A DNA stretch of 64,000 nt from Vandiemenella viatica. Its lineage: Eukaryota; Arthropoda; Insecta; Orthoptera; Morabidae. Shown one piece after another: positions 53,745 through 64,000 of this stretch. Every line of letters begins with the position of its first letter. The stretch's first letter is position 1. The notes under the pieces were generated by a model. It was not told where the DNA came from, made no database searches, and saw nothing but the letters and a program-made list of their open reading frames with translations. Both the position numbers and the translations under genes were made by a program. The stretch is taken from the NCBI GenBank assembly GCA_031002005.1, contig JARYHS010009186.1:183050437-183114436 (forward strand), given 5' to 3'.

Positions 53745-54744
53745 NNNNNNNNNNNNNNNNNNNNNNNNNNNNNNNNNNNNNNNNNNNNNNNNNNNNNNNN
53801 NNNNNNNNNNNNNNNNNNNNNNNNNNNNNNNNNNNNNNNNNNNNNNNNNNNNNNNNNNNNNNNNNNNNNNNNNNNNNNNNNNNNNNNNNNNNNNNNNNNN
53901 NNNNNNNNNNNNNNNNNNNNNNNNNNNNNNNNNNNNNNNNNNNNNNNNNNNNNNNNNNNNNNNNNNNNNNNNNNNNNNNNNNNNNNNNNNNNNNNNNNNN
54001 NNNNNNNNNNNNNNNNNNNNNNNNNNNNNNNNNNNNNNNNNNNNNNNNNNNNNNNNNNNNNNNNNNNNNNNNNNNNNNNNNNNNNNNNNNNNNNNNNNNN
54101 NNNNNNNNNNNNNNNNNNNNNNNNNNNNNNNNNNNNNNNNNNNNNNNNNNNNNNNNNNNNNNNNNNNNNNNNNNNNNNNNNNNNNNNNNNNNNNNNNNNN
54201 NNNNNNNNNNNNNNNNNNNNNNNNNNNNNNNNNNNNNNNNNNNNNNNNNNNNNNNNNNNNNNNNNNNNNNNNNNNNNNNNNNNNNNNNNNNNNNNNNNNN
54301 NNNNNNNNNNNNNNNNNNNNNNNNNNNNNNNNNNNNNNNNNNNNNNNNNNNNNNNNNNNNNNNNNNNNNNNNNNNNNNNNNNNNNNNNNNNNNNNNNNNN
54401 NNNNNNNNNNNNNNNNNNNNNNNNNNNNNNNNNNNNNNNNNNNNNNNNNNNNNNNNNNNNNNNNNNNNNNNNNNNNNNNNNNNNNNNNNNNNNNNNNNNN
54501 NNNNNNNNNNNNNNNNNNNNNNNNNNNNNNNNNNNNNNNNNNNNNNNNNNNNNNNNNNNNNNNNNNNNNNNNNNNNNNNNNNNNNNNNNNNNNNNNNNNN
54601 NNNNNNNNNNNNNNNNNNNNNNNNNNNNNNNNNNNNNNNNNNNNNNNNNNNNNNNNNNNNNNNNNNNNNNNNNNNNNNNNNNNNNNNNNNNNNNNNNNNN
54701 NNNNNNNNNNNNNNNNNNNNNNNNNNNNNNNNNNNNNNNNNNNN
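53745..54744. other. Assembly gap of exactly 1000 N
   Basis: A round-number run of N is a placeholder of unknown true size. Open frames spanning it are artefacts. The first bases after it are GGCGCGCC, so GC-rich or repeat sequence may have blocked assembly. Confidence 0.98.
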
Positions 54745-55000
54745 GGCGCGCCATATGTAATATTCTCTTTAGGTGGGGGTGGCTCTACCTTTTAGACACC
54801 CTGTATGGCGTCAGCAATTGAAACTTTTCTATCTTTCTCTATCATATATCAATATAAAGCCTCGCACATGATATGTCTCAGGGGTTACAAGAATATGAAA
54901 GATGGGTAGTAAAAGACATGAATTTATTATACAAATTAAAAGACCTCCAATTTTGACATGGTGAAATTTGAATATTTTAAACAAGTATCCAGCTAATCAG
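54745..55000. other. Intergenic DNA after the gap
   Basis: Contains TTTTAGACACCCTGTATGG near 54789, a motif seen at the ends of some insect DNA transposons. The rest is AT-rich and unassigned. Confidence 0.3.
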
Positions 55001-55445
55001 GGTAGCTTCTCAGGGGTATTTTCCGGGCTCTTGATATGTTGCACGAAGTCTCACTTTTATAGGCACATACCGTGTCCGCGCACTGTTCACTGCCGGCGAC
55101 AGGAAATGAACCTCGGGCCCACAGAGGATGGCGGTGGTCTGGCAGTCCCTCCTCTCACCACGACATACAGTCCAGAAGTGTCTCGTCTCCACTCCACCTC
55201 CGAGCAGCATTCCATGTAACAGCATACAAGAACATCCGAGTGGCGGGTCACTATTGTCTGTAGGTTGGCTGTCCCTGTTGTTATTCGCAACAGCGCAGCG
55301 GGTGGCTTTACGAACCGGCTCGCGGCTTCCGCACGCCGAAAAATAGCCCTCCCTCGATATGTGCAAACTGTCTCGCCTAGGGAACGCGACTTATTACACG
55401 CCTGAAAATGCGGCTTGGGGAGGGGTACCAGGGTAAAGAGAAACA
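55001..55445. other. GC/CpG-rich island
   Basis: Strong rise in GC and CpG, with frames open on both strands (83, 63 and 72 codons on plus; 118 and 119 codons on minus). None shows a recognisable domain, and the mutual overlap argues against all of them being real. Candidates are a promoter or first exon, an LTR-like repeat, or another GC-rich repeat. Confidence 0.35.
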
Positions 55446-55670
55446 TTTAGCCATTACCGATTTAAAATTCCGTTTATAGCTTACTTATCATCATTAGTTC
55501 ATTCAGAATATCGTTATCGATCAATGACACAACATTATTTATTTTACTCTTAATTATTTTCCTAAGTATTTTGTATTTTAGCACCTGAAACTAAAGACAA
55601 GAGTTATCCATTTAATTTATCTAGGCAAGAACCTTGTCTTTATTTTTTGTGCTAGCTTTTTACAAGAGCA

Positions 55671-56520
55671 CTAGCAGAGTTCCCGGCGTTCCCAGGTGTG
55701 GTCTAGGTTGATTTACCCTCACAGTAAATACTGAAGTTCATAACAGAGATGAGTATTCTGCACTTTTGAATCAAATTTCGTTCCATTTTCTATGTGTATT
55801 TGAACGACTAACTCCGGGTGCGAACAAATGAGACCGGTTTGGGATTGTTCTATTCCTACAATATTTTTAGCTGTCCTATCAGAAACATGTGTACCAAGTT
55901 TCATCAAAATAACCGCAGCGATTCGTTCAGCAATAGAAATAATGATTTTTTTTTCAGGAAATAAATGTGGAGAAGAAAGAATCATTCAACAACAAATAAT
56001 AAGAATACCCGAAATGCAAAAACTAAAAATTTTAAACAGTTCACTTTCATGTTCAAACCTATCAAATATGCATTACTTACTATTATCAGAGACATATTTT
56101 TTTTACTTCCAACCATCAGAGATAGTAGCTGTGCGGCCCGCGATCATAAATTCAAAAATCATAGAAGATCTCGAAAGCTTTTTTTTTTCTAAATTATATT
56201 ACTAAAATTAATTGACATATTTTCTATTTTACATAGATTCATCTTCGAATTCAATATCGCTATATATGGGGTTTAAAGACTAAAAACCATCATTTGGGGA
56301 TGAAAACGTTATATACGATGACATTATTATTATTATTATTATTGCCAAGTATGACGTATGCATCATATTTGGTGTTTCGCGCTGTAGATTTAGATTTTCA
56401 GTTACTGCTCGGGTGTTATGTTATGTTGGAGCATAAGACATAATTAACCATTCAATTGAGATTCTATTCTATAAAACTGTGAAAACCCCATCGAAATCTG
56501 CCCAGTAGCTACTGAATTCT
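55671..56520 (-). mobile_element. Helitron-like relic (minus strand)
   Basis: On the minus strand the 3' end reads CCTGGGAACGCCGGGAACTC then TGCTAG (55671-55674), i.e. a GC hairpin followed by a CTAG-type terminus. Internal blocks GTACCAAGTTTCATCAAAAT (55891, plus) and CCCCATCGAAATCTGCCCAG (56486, plus) recall the TTTCATC-GATTT motif of the Helitron at 16309-17203. The 5' TC end was not located, so the right boundary is a guess. Confidence 0.4.
56320..56343. repeat. (ATT)n microsatellite
   Basis: About seven perfect ATT units. Confidence 0.9.
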
Positions 56521-56980
56521 TCTGTTACCAATCTACACGTTTTACGATTTATAGATGTAGATATTTAATGTTTCTTCACATGCATTTAGGATATTTTCGA
56601 AATTGTGCCGCTAATTTCCTATACAAAACATTTTTGCAACGATACTGTTCCATTTTAGTTCTAACAAAAGTTACTTTTTTATTGTTAATCAGGGGTTTTT
56701 ATATTATTTGGAACAAATTTCACCGACGATTATTTCATTTCAACAGTTAACTGTAGTATGATCAGTTGTAAGAACTATGGAGACTAAAAACGGCGAAGAA
56801 ATGCATTTCTCAAAATGTTCCAGAGCATTGTTCCGTCACTCAACAGATCTTTCCTAATAGCGGATGCAAGTAAATATTCGTGCATTATACATTCATCGAG
56901 ATCTTCAGTGAAGTCGTTAAATTCAGAGGTTTAATATGTTTTCATTTATCTTAATTTTCTCCTCGAATAGAATGGCAATC
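56521..56980. other. AT-rich intergenic DNA
   Basis: Nothing recognised. Confidence 0.45.
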
Positions 56981-56982
56981 TA

Positions 56983-57243
56983 GGGAACTTAGCGGTTAAC
57001 GTTCTGGCCTCGCATTCGGGAGGACGCGGGCTCGAATCCCCGTCTGGGCATCCAGATTTGGGTTTTCCATGGTTTCCCCAAATCACTCCAGGCGAATGCC
57101 GGGACGCTTCCTTCAAAAAGGCCATGGCTGAATTCCTTCCCACTCCTTGTCCCCAGTCCCATCCCGCCTCTAATGACCTTAGCCGTCGACGAGGCGTAAA
57201 GCAATAAGTAAAAAAAAAAAAAAAAAATAATATTGGAAACTTA
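56983..57243 (+). mobile_element. SINE-A copy, slightly 5'-truncated, recent-looking
   Basis: The body spans about 56993-57227. It begins inside the A-box (CGGTTAACG), then B-box GCTCGAATCCCC, CATCCAGATTTGGG, CCATGGTTTCCCC, AATCACTCCAGGCGAATGCC, GGCCATGGCTGAATTCC, CCCGCCTCTAATGACC, AGGCGTAAAGC, ATAAGT and an 18-base poly(A). GGAACTTAG (56984) and GGAAACTTAG (57234) are the probable duplication. The body is very close to the copies at 11414 and 14186. Confidence 0.88.
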
Positions 57244-58670
57244 GAATGTAAATAATTTACACGGATCTGTACTGATAGCGTTTGTATCGCTTCCTAAAGG
57301 AAATTGATAAATTGAAATCTAGAGATAAAATATTTCACAATTTACCTTACAGAAACGCGCAAGTACAATGTTTTCGCATTGATAATTCCTTTTAGAACAA
57401 TTTTGTGTCAGAAGTGATTAATTCGACAGATATTTTGGATTTTTCTGTCCTTATAAAACAAAAGATCAACATGTTGTATCTGTCACTACGATTAGTAAAA
57501 TATTTGGTAACAGTTGTGCCAATACTCACTTCTTTTAATGAGAATGTTGCAAAGTTATATTGAATTTGAGACAAATAATCCAATTTCTACGTAATTAAAA
57601 CTGTACAGTTAACTTTTTTGGAGGTGCATACTGAAATAATATGACAATAAAGTAATAATTTTCCTTAATAAAACAACTAGATATTTTTTCCGACCACCTC
57701 TATGCAAGTAAGCTAGAATATTACAATATTCCATTAACCTTCAGACGAAATCCGTTACGTTTTGTGCAATGAAAAATAAAATAATATAACAGACCTTGCC
57801 AGACCAGTGATTACTTTCGCTCTCTGTATATAACTTTTCAATGTGTGCGTGATTAATGAACATGAATTGTACTGCTGTTATAATATTCGTTTGGTTTACT
57901 TATTTCACAATTATTATCTTGACTGTCTGAAATGAAAATGAAGAAATAAATACTACGCCATATAAATAACATACGTGAAGAGGTTGACTACAGAATTTAT
58001 GTTAGTAGAATTTATCAAATTTGTTATTACGCTCAAAGAATGCCATACGCTCAAAAAAATCTTTTAAATTTTCTTAATATCCATAGAAATTACATGATCA
58101 TAGATTTCGGAGATACAAAAACAGACTTTAAATACTTATCATGGAATTTCGGGGTTGTATTTCAATAAAGCTTTATTCATAAATTTACCTTTCGAAAGTA
58201 ATGGCTTTACATCTTAATTCAACACTTAACTTAAACTTTCAAAGATTCTGTAATCCAACTTGATTATTTGTAGCATACTATATAAGTCTCTGTATCTCTC
58301 ATAAATTTGACCAGTTTCAGTTGAATGATAATGAAAAGAATTGTCACTGGTTGCGTCAGAAATTTATTGTTAGTTATATATTAATTTTTTCTGTACTGTT
58401 ACTAATTTAGATCCTTTTCTTTTAGAGATTCAATATTCTTCTTCACCACATTTTCCCTGCTTTAAAGATCGATGACATTGATGAGTTTTTATTCATCATT
58501 GGCATGATTAAATTTGGAGCTTTGATTTTACAGCCATATGACCTTCCTGATTCCAAGCATTTTATTCCTAATCCTAGGTCATTCTAAGTACTCATGGAGG
58601 ATATGAATTGTTGCCATCTGCCTGCTAAATATTTGACTATGTTCTGTGTGTAGTAAGTGTTTTTTTTTGT
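57244..58670. other. AT-rich intergenic DNA
   Basis: Nothing recognised. Confidence 0.45.
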
Positions 58671-58679
58671 GAAATGTGT

Positions 58680-58857
58680 AGTACATCTGGTGGAAATTCG
58701 AGACCATCCCAGCATTCGCGTTAGTGAATGCGGAAAACCTCCTAAAAATGCAGTCAAGAAGCCAAGTACGTGGGGGCCTAGAGTTGCTCCTGCCCCGTTG
58801 TACCTTCCCAATGGAGTGTGCGGCGCCTCAGCAGCCTCATTGGCGGTTTGTTTTAGG
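58680..58857 (-). mobile_element. Possible old SINE-like repeat (fourth family)
   Basis: ATTCGCGTTAGTGAATGCGG followed by AAAACCTCCTAAAAATGCAG and AGTCAAGAAGCCAAG resembles, from memory, the GCGGGAAACCGCCTAAAAACC-ACATCCAGGCTGGCC block of a tRNA-derived repeat in grasshoppers. The tRNA-like part is not recognisable. It is followed by a short (TA)n at 58858-58876. Confidence 0.35.
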
Positions 58858-58876
58858 GATATATATATATATATAT

Positions 58877-59158
58877 TTACCTGTAAAATGGCAGTGACGT
58901 GTGAACAATTTGAAAAGAAAAAACAATGGTGTAAGTTACGTAAAACCCCAACTATCTGATACAATGTGTTGGTATTCTTGGTCTCTTATGGCCAGTGACA
59001 CATATTTTTAACTACTTCGTGAACTATTATATTGCTTAGTAAAATTCCATAAGATGGAATACCATTTCCATTTAAGAGGTTGACTTGAAATGTCACCAAA
59101 AAAGTCGGCTGTTACCATCTACACCAGACACCCAACAGATCATAGCAATTCTGACATT
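58877..59158. other. Intergenic DNA
   Basis: Nothing recognised. Confidence 0.4.
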
Positions 59159-60560
59159 TTAGGAGGCCTCAGTTTTTCTGTATGTGAATGACGTGAAATA
59201 TCTTGGGCTGATGATCGACAATAACATGCAGTGGAATAGACAAATAAAGCAAGTGATTAGAAAGTATGATTCAACACTAAACATTATACTTGTTATATTA
59301 GGAAAAACATAGTGCTGGGACCCCAATATATGTCTCAACATTTAGAAGGCATTTATTCGCTCAAGCGTTGATTATGGCTGCATAATCTTGGAAGCAACAT
59401 CGAAATGGCTATTGGACACGCTTGATAAATGCCAATGTTAGGTATTACGACTTTGGTTAGGAGAGATGGCATCAACACTAACAAACGCACTTCTGGTGGA
59501 ACCAATGGAAGCCCCTCTTCACATCAGTTGGGAATTCTTGCATATAAATTCCTGATGAAATACATGCAAATTTGGAACAACAAACTCATCAAAAAGATGG
59601 AGGACCTCAGTGAATGATGTGCTCACAAACGATACTGAAGACACAAAAAGCCAGCCATATACGTAACCGCATTCCAGAAAATGAACCAATACCATAAATA
59701 TGTATTATACAACCATGAAACTACTTTACTTTGAAGTAAACTATGAAACAATTACTGTGAATCTTGCAGTCAGTTTTCACGCACTATTTAGTGAAAATGC
59801 TGAAATTAAAAAACAATTAGTGACTAGATATCTGGCACAATGGCCTCAGGCTGTGCAACTCTATACCGATGGGGCTAAGTCAGCCATGGCAGTAGGCTGT
59901 ACCCATATTATTCCTAATGGAAAGGTCTGAGATTGTATAAACTTCGAGAGGAATTTTCAAATCTGTACAGCGGAATTGCTGCCCATCTCAAGAGTCCTGG
60001 GAAACGGGTCGGTCCAAAATGTCAGTTCTAATATTAATGGACTTCAAACCATCCCTGCAAAAAAAATTAGCTTTCAAAAATAACAATCGAAATGCTTTTT
60101 TGATAGTAAAAATCTTACAGACCTGCAACCAAATTACCAATCTAAGCAAGAAGTTATATTTATATGAATAAAGCGCATGTTGGTTTAGCAGGAAATGAAG
60201 AGGCAGACTACCTAGCAAAGAGCACTATTAGAAGGGTGAGAAAGAGACAAAGGTACCAGTTCTAGATATTACAAACTTCCTTTAAGAAAGACTGCAGGGA
60301 AATGACGAATAGCGAATAGTAGGAACATCACAACTCAGTGGTCACCACTACGATTCTATCCATTCCAAAATACCAACATCGCAGTCCCATTAAAAGGGTT
60401 CTACATCAAGAGGACTAATAACTACGGTTAAAGTTTAACCATGGTTTCTTTCCGTCGCGGCTACACAGAATAAATGCTATTTGAATCAACACGGTGTGAA
60501 TTAGAAAAATATGCTTAATGTGACGTTAATCAAGTTTTTTTCGGTTTCAAAATACTGGAA
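59159..60560 (+). pseudogene. I-clade-type LINE relic (RT end and RNase H)
   Basis: Broken frames give, in order, NDVKYLGLMIDNNMQWNRQI (59190, RT thumb), SSVDYGCIIL (59355, cf. DYGC), LRLWLGEMASTLTNALLVE (about 59440-59500, cf. LRL-LGA--STP--AL--E) and PLHI. RNase H follows: LYTDGAKSAMAVGC (59859, first acidic block, cf. FTDGSK--G-VG), AELLPI-like (59970) and KAHVGLAGNEEADYLAKS (60170-60225, cf. SHVGI-GNE-AD-LAK). LINEs with RNase H of this kind belong to the I/Jockey-related groups. Many stops and indels show a dead copy. The 3' limit is uncertain. Confidence 0.75.
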
Positions 60561-60789
60561 CAACACAACTTTAGGAAATCAATCTTACAAGAAGGCATCC
60601 GACCACCAGTACAATTCCACAATAATCTGATAGCTTCAGCTGCTTAGACGAAGAGTAACTAGACAAAAACATGAAGACTGCAAGCTCCATAGGGCTAACT
60701 AGGAATACGACTCTCATCAAGCAATGTACTTCATTTTGTATGGCTGTATGACCGTAATGTTAAATTAAAAAAAACTTGGAAGAAGTAGT

Positions 60790-61120
60790 AGTGAGGCAAG
60801 CTACGTTGCTGCTGTGATGTGCAGTGAGGAGCGTGATTGTTGTATCATAGCTTTCTCCGCTGCTGCGGGGGTTTCCACGTCTGTGGTTGCGGTCTGGGGC
60901 GCTCTGCAGACACAGCAGGTGGCGCCGCAGTTGAAGTCCCGTGTACGCGCTAGAGCGCGAGTTGTGGGTTGCTGCTCAGCCCCTGGCGGCCCGGCTTCCA
61001 ATGTTTGCGCCTCGCCGACTGATTACAGCGGCCAGCTGCGGTCGATGGTAGCGGCTGAGTCCGCGATAACACCTCTAACTCGCATGTGCCCAGTCACAAC
61101 GAACGTTGTCATATAAATTA
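60790..61120. other. GC/CpG-rich island
   Basis: CpG-dense block with mutually overlapping frames (100 codons plus, 66 codons minus) and no recognisable domain. Alternating CGCGC motifs occur around 60935-60960. Similar in character, not in sequence, to the block at 55001-55445. Confidence 0.35.
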
Positions 61121-61455
61121 TGGAAAGCAAAATATAAGAATCCGAACGGTTATCGCATGAGAATGGAGTTAGGGGGAAAAATTGAGATCGTTACGTCACG
61201 GCTTCCTAACACTATTCGTACAAGGCATTTAAAACTATGTGTTATGTACTTATGATTGTATTTATAACTCAGCACATTTCACTGGTTCACAGACGTGAAT
61301 CATAGCAGTTTTTTAAGGCATCTTCATCAAAAGTCAGTGGTTTGAATATTACGAATCCTTAAGGCCAAAGTAACCCTCTTTTCAAATACAAATCTATTTA
61401 CCTACAATGCTCTTGTCTCCGTACTCGTTACTGGTCATTTGAGCCACCTTTAGCT
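61121..61455. other. Intergenic DNA
   Basis: Nothing recognised. Confidence 0.45.
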
Positions 61456-61657
61456 TTCTATTACATTGTTTCATTTTTCAAAAAAAAAGTCAGTATATCC
61501 ATTGTATATTATTTTGCAAGTAACTCTAGACACCACATGTAGACACACAACACTTACACAAAAAACCATGCCCTCGGCAGGACTCGAACGCCCGACCCTC
61601 GGCACGTCGAACTAGCACTCTAGCCCCAACGCTACCGAGGCCGGCTTCTATTACGTT
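61456..61657 (-). mobile_element. SINE-B copy 2 (minus strand) with 12-bp duplication
   Basis: Minus strand: GCCGGCCTCGGTAGCGTTGG (start 61645), GGCTAGAGTGCTAG, B-box GCGTTCGAGTCCTGCC, GAGGGCATGG, then TGTAAGTGTTGTGTGTCTAC. This is the SINE-B order seen at 1649-1853, with differences. TTCTATTACATT (61456-61467) and TTCTATTACGTT (61646-61657) form the target duplication. Confidence 0.82.
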
Positions 61658-64000
61658 AAGTCATCCCATATTTCGTAGCCTACATGTAAAACAAATTTTC
61701 AGAAATTTATTGATAATAGTTACTTAAAGACACAATTATAAAAGAATTCCCAGCTCCACAGATGGCGAAAATCAAATTTTCAGAATTTTCATATCAACTT
61801 TATTCATTCAGGAACACACTCCAGATCCGCTTTATTAGCTGTCCGTTGCAAGCTTTCGGAATAAACCGAAGAAACAAAAATGCTGTACCTGCAAAAATCG
61901 AAAGTGAGCCTTTACAAAAATCTTAAAGTGAGCGTCCCGTTTATCACCTTTGTATTAAATAAATTTAAAATGACATTTCAGGAATACTTTGCATTCCCTT
62001 GATTTATGTGTACCACTTTTTTGTGATTCCTGGACATTCTAAGATGAAACTAAAAATTAACATTTCCTATTTACCTCTAAATATATTCTATGCTACGAAT
62101 ATCAAGTTGTACTTATGTTGTTAGAGTTGGAAAAGTTTTTTTCAAACTTTACCTTGATTTGAATTAATGAGAATTCTCTACGCTTTAAAGCACAAGTATT
62201 ATAGTTGCTCTGCTACTCCACATCAGTTTATATGCACAGTGTAACTGTTATTATAAATTTGTCATATTTTAGTACGAGCAAAATTAAACGGTTTCAAAAA
62301 GTACTAAACCACGGTGTAAATAATTCCTTCTGACAATAATGCACAATGCTGAAGACTAAATGTAGTCGTAGAAGTATTTTATTCAATACCAACTTTACAA
62401 ATTCTTTTCATTCATGCTAAAAACGTCAAGTTAATCGTGGTTTTTCTCATTTCGTAACTTGGTAGCTACTGTGATATTCCAATTAATACTACGGTATTTC
62501 ACTTTCATCGCCATCAGCCATTCTTGATCTCCAATCTGCTTAAATTCATTTGATATACTACTACAATAAACATAAACTTTCTTGTGTATTCCACATGCCT
62601 TATTGCAGGATGTAAGCTTCACTAAAATATTCTTCTTACAAGATGACTAACTAATTAATAACATATTAGGCCAGTAGCATTTTTCAAATAAAATTTATGT
62701 TACAAACCCATTGCCTCTAAATCTGATTCCCAGATGGTTATTAATTGATTAGAAGGGTCTAATGTTACAATAATAGTTCGAAGATTACTGCTAGGTTCAC
62801 GATGATTCTGTAGTTTAATTTCTGAAACCGTGATTTTTAAGAACAGTTTCCTAACCGCTACAAGTTTCATCAAATAAAAACAAATTTTGCAGTTTCATAA
62901 AACAAAACTCCATGGATCTAACATCTATGAGTTCTGAACGTAACGATTATACGGAAAGATAGACGCCAGAACTGAAAATTTGTTTTCAATACTGAGTTTA
63001 CTTTTAGGATCCATAAACATATAACATATTTCTGTTTTATATTCCTAATACCTCTGACATTCGCTTATTTTCATTTCTATTTTTTAAAACAACTTTCATT
63101 GGTTATTGGCCATCATAATTCACTTAGGGGGTACACAGTCACACATTTTTTGTCATAATGCAAAAATTAGGTATATTAGAGGAAAAACTAGAGATTTTAT
63201 GAACAATAATTTTATAAAGTGCTCCATACAACTGTTCAGATTTGACCGTAACTTGTTACCACACAACGTGTTGGTAAAATAAACACTATCTATAGACTGA
63301 GGTAAACGAAGGGGAACTAAAATACCGTACAACTGCAACTGTCCCGATTTATTAAGTAGTGTTTATAATTCACAGGGTAGAGTAAAGTTCTTGCGTAATA
63401 TTATCAGTAAAAATATAATGGAGTCTCAAACGCTTAATGTTATGGGCGTAAGGTTTCTCATTGATTAAATTAGACATTTATTTCTCTACAGGCTACTGCG
63501 TAAGTGAAACTAATACATCTTAGGAAAATGTTTATGTTAGTTATTGTTGTGTTTTGATTGTTTACTCATCGTTAAGTCTCATATTTTTTAGTTTTTCGTA
63601 CTTTAAACTTTGTTCTTATGAGTCAGTCATCTAAAAGTATTGTTAACATAAAATGATTCGCTTGTTCGTTAGATGTAACAATCAAACTGTTATAAATTTT
63701 TTTTTTGTCATTGCAGAAATATTAACTTGCTCACATCCTTCAAACGTGGACAAAAATATTTATCAAGACAAGAAAAAAAATGAATATCTTTTCTTTCTTA
63801 AAAAATAATCGTTTATTCTATACGTTTTGTTGTGAAACAATTTGTTAACAACAGTTAATAATTAACGAACTATGATAGTGTAACATAATCATTAAAGATT
63901 AATTTAAAGCAAATGTTCTTAAATAGAGTCGTACTCGTAATATATTACTGTAAGAAGTCGGGGAGTGTTTTAGTACTTATTGAGTGTCCTTAGCTTTGTT
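61658..64000. other. AT-rich intergenic DNA to the window end
   Basis: No gene or classified repeat recognised. Frames are 60-63 codons at most. Confidence 0.45.

Noticed and set aside
53675..54821. Frames of 359 and 377 codons on both strands
   Set aside because: They consist almost wholly of the 1000-N gap read as unknown residues.

Overview
This 64 kb window reads as AT-rich intergenic DNA from a large, repeat-filled insect genome. I could not confirm any host protein-coding gene, and no functional tRNA or rRNA gene is visible. Several repeats resemble ones I remember from grasshopper and locust DNA (a Tc1-like transposon, tRNA-derived SINEs, a CR1-like LINE ending in a CATCTA-type tail). 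Orthoptera, or more broadly Polyneoptera, is therefore my best guess; that is inference from memory, not a search.

Layout. 0-15 kb: AT-rich DNA with two SINE families, a Penelope-like relic (6.7-7.2 kb), local duplications (7.9-9.8 kb), a small inverted-repeat element (9.85-10.1 kb) and a decayed Tc1-like transposon split by a SINE with an 11-bp target duplication (13.6-14.7 kb). 15.8-17.7 kb: a CR1-like LINE relic on the minus strand, split by an 895-bp Helitron inserted exactly between A and T. 21-23 kb: a three-unit tandem repeat, a piggyBac-type 3' end, a 378-bp MITE and another CR1 relic. 23.7-34.7 kb: a cluster of SINEs, a nearly intact two-ORF L1/Tx1-like LINE (24988-29853) and two RTE-like relics. 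34.7-39.9 kb: a second L1/Tx1-like LINE on the minus strand with an intact 1111-residue ORF2. 40.0-40.3 kb: a mariner-like transposase relic. 42.1-45.4 kb: a CR1-clade LINE with an intact 966-residue ORF2 and a truncated esterase-type ORF1. 46-64 kb: mostly AT-rich DNA with a 1053-bp hAT-type element flanked by a perfect 8-bp duplication, more SINEs, a 1000-N assembly gap (53745-54744), a Helitron-end relic, an I-clade LINE relic with RNase H, and several GC/CpG-richer islands of unknown role.

How the parts relate. The LINEs encode endonuclease and reverse transcriptase for their own copying. The poly(A)-tailed SINEs have only a tRNA-like promoter and probably borrow such machinery. The most notable pattern is that both L1/Tx1-like LINEs lie inside tRNA-derived SINEs: the element at 24988 splits a SINE-A copy, and the one at 34721-39904 splits the A-box of a SINE-C copy. 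In both cases the two halves of the broken SINE can be read on either side. Both elements also share an identical 34-nt gap between ORF1 and ORF2.
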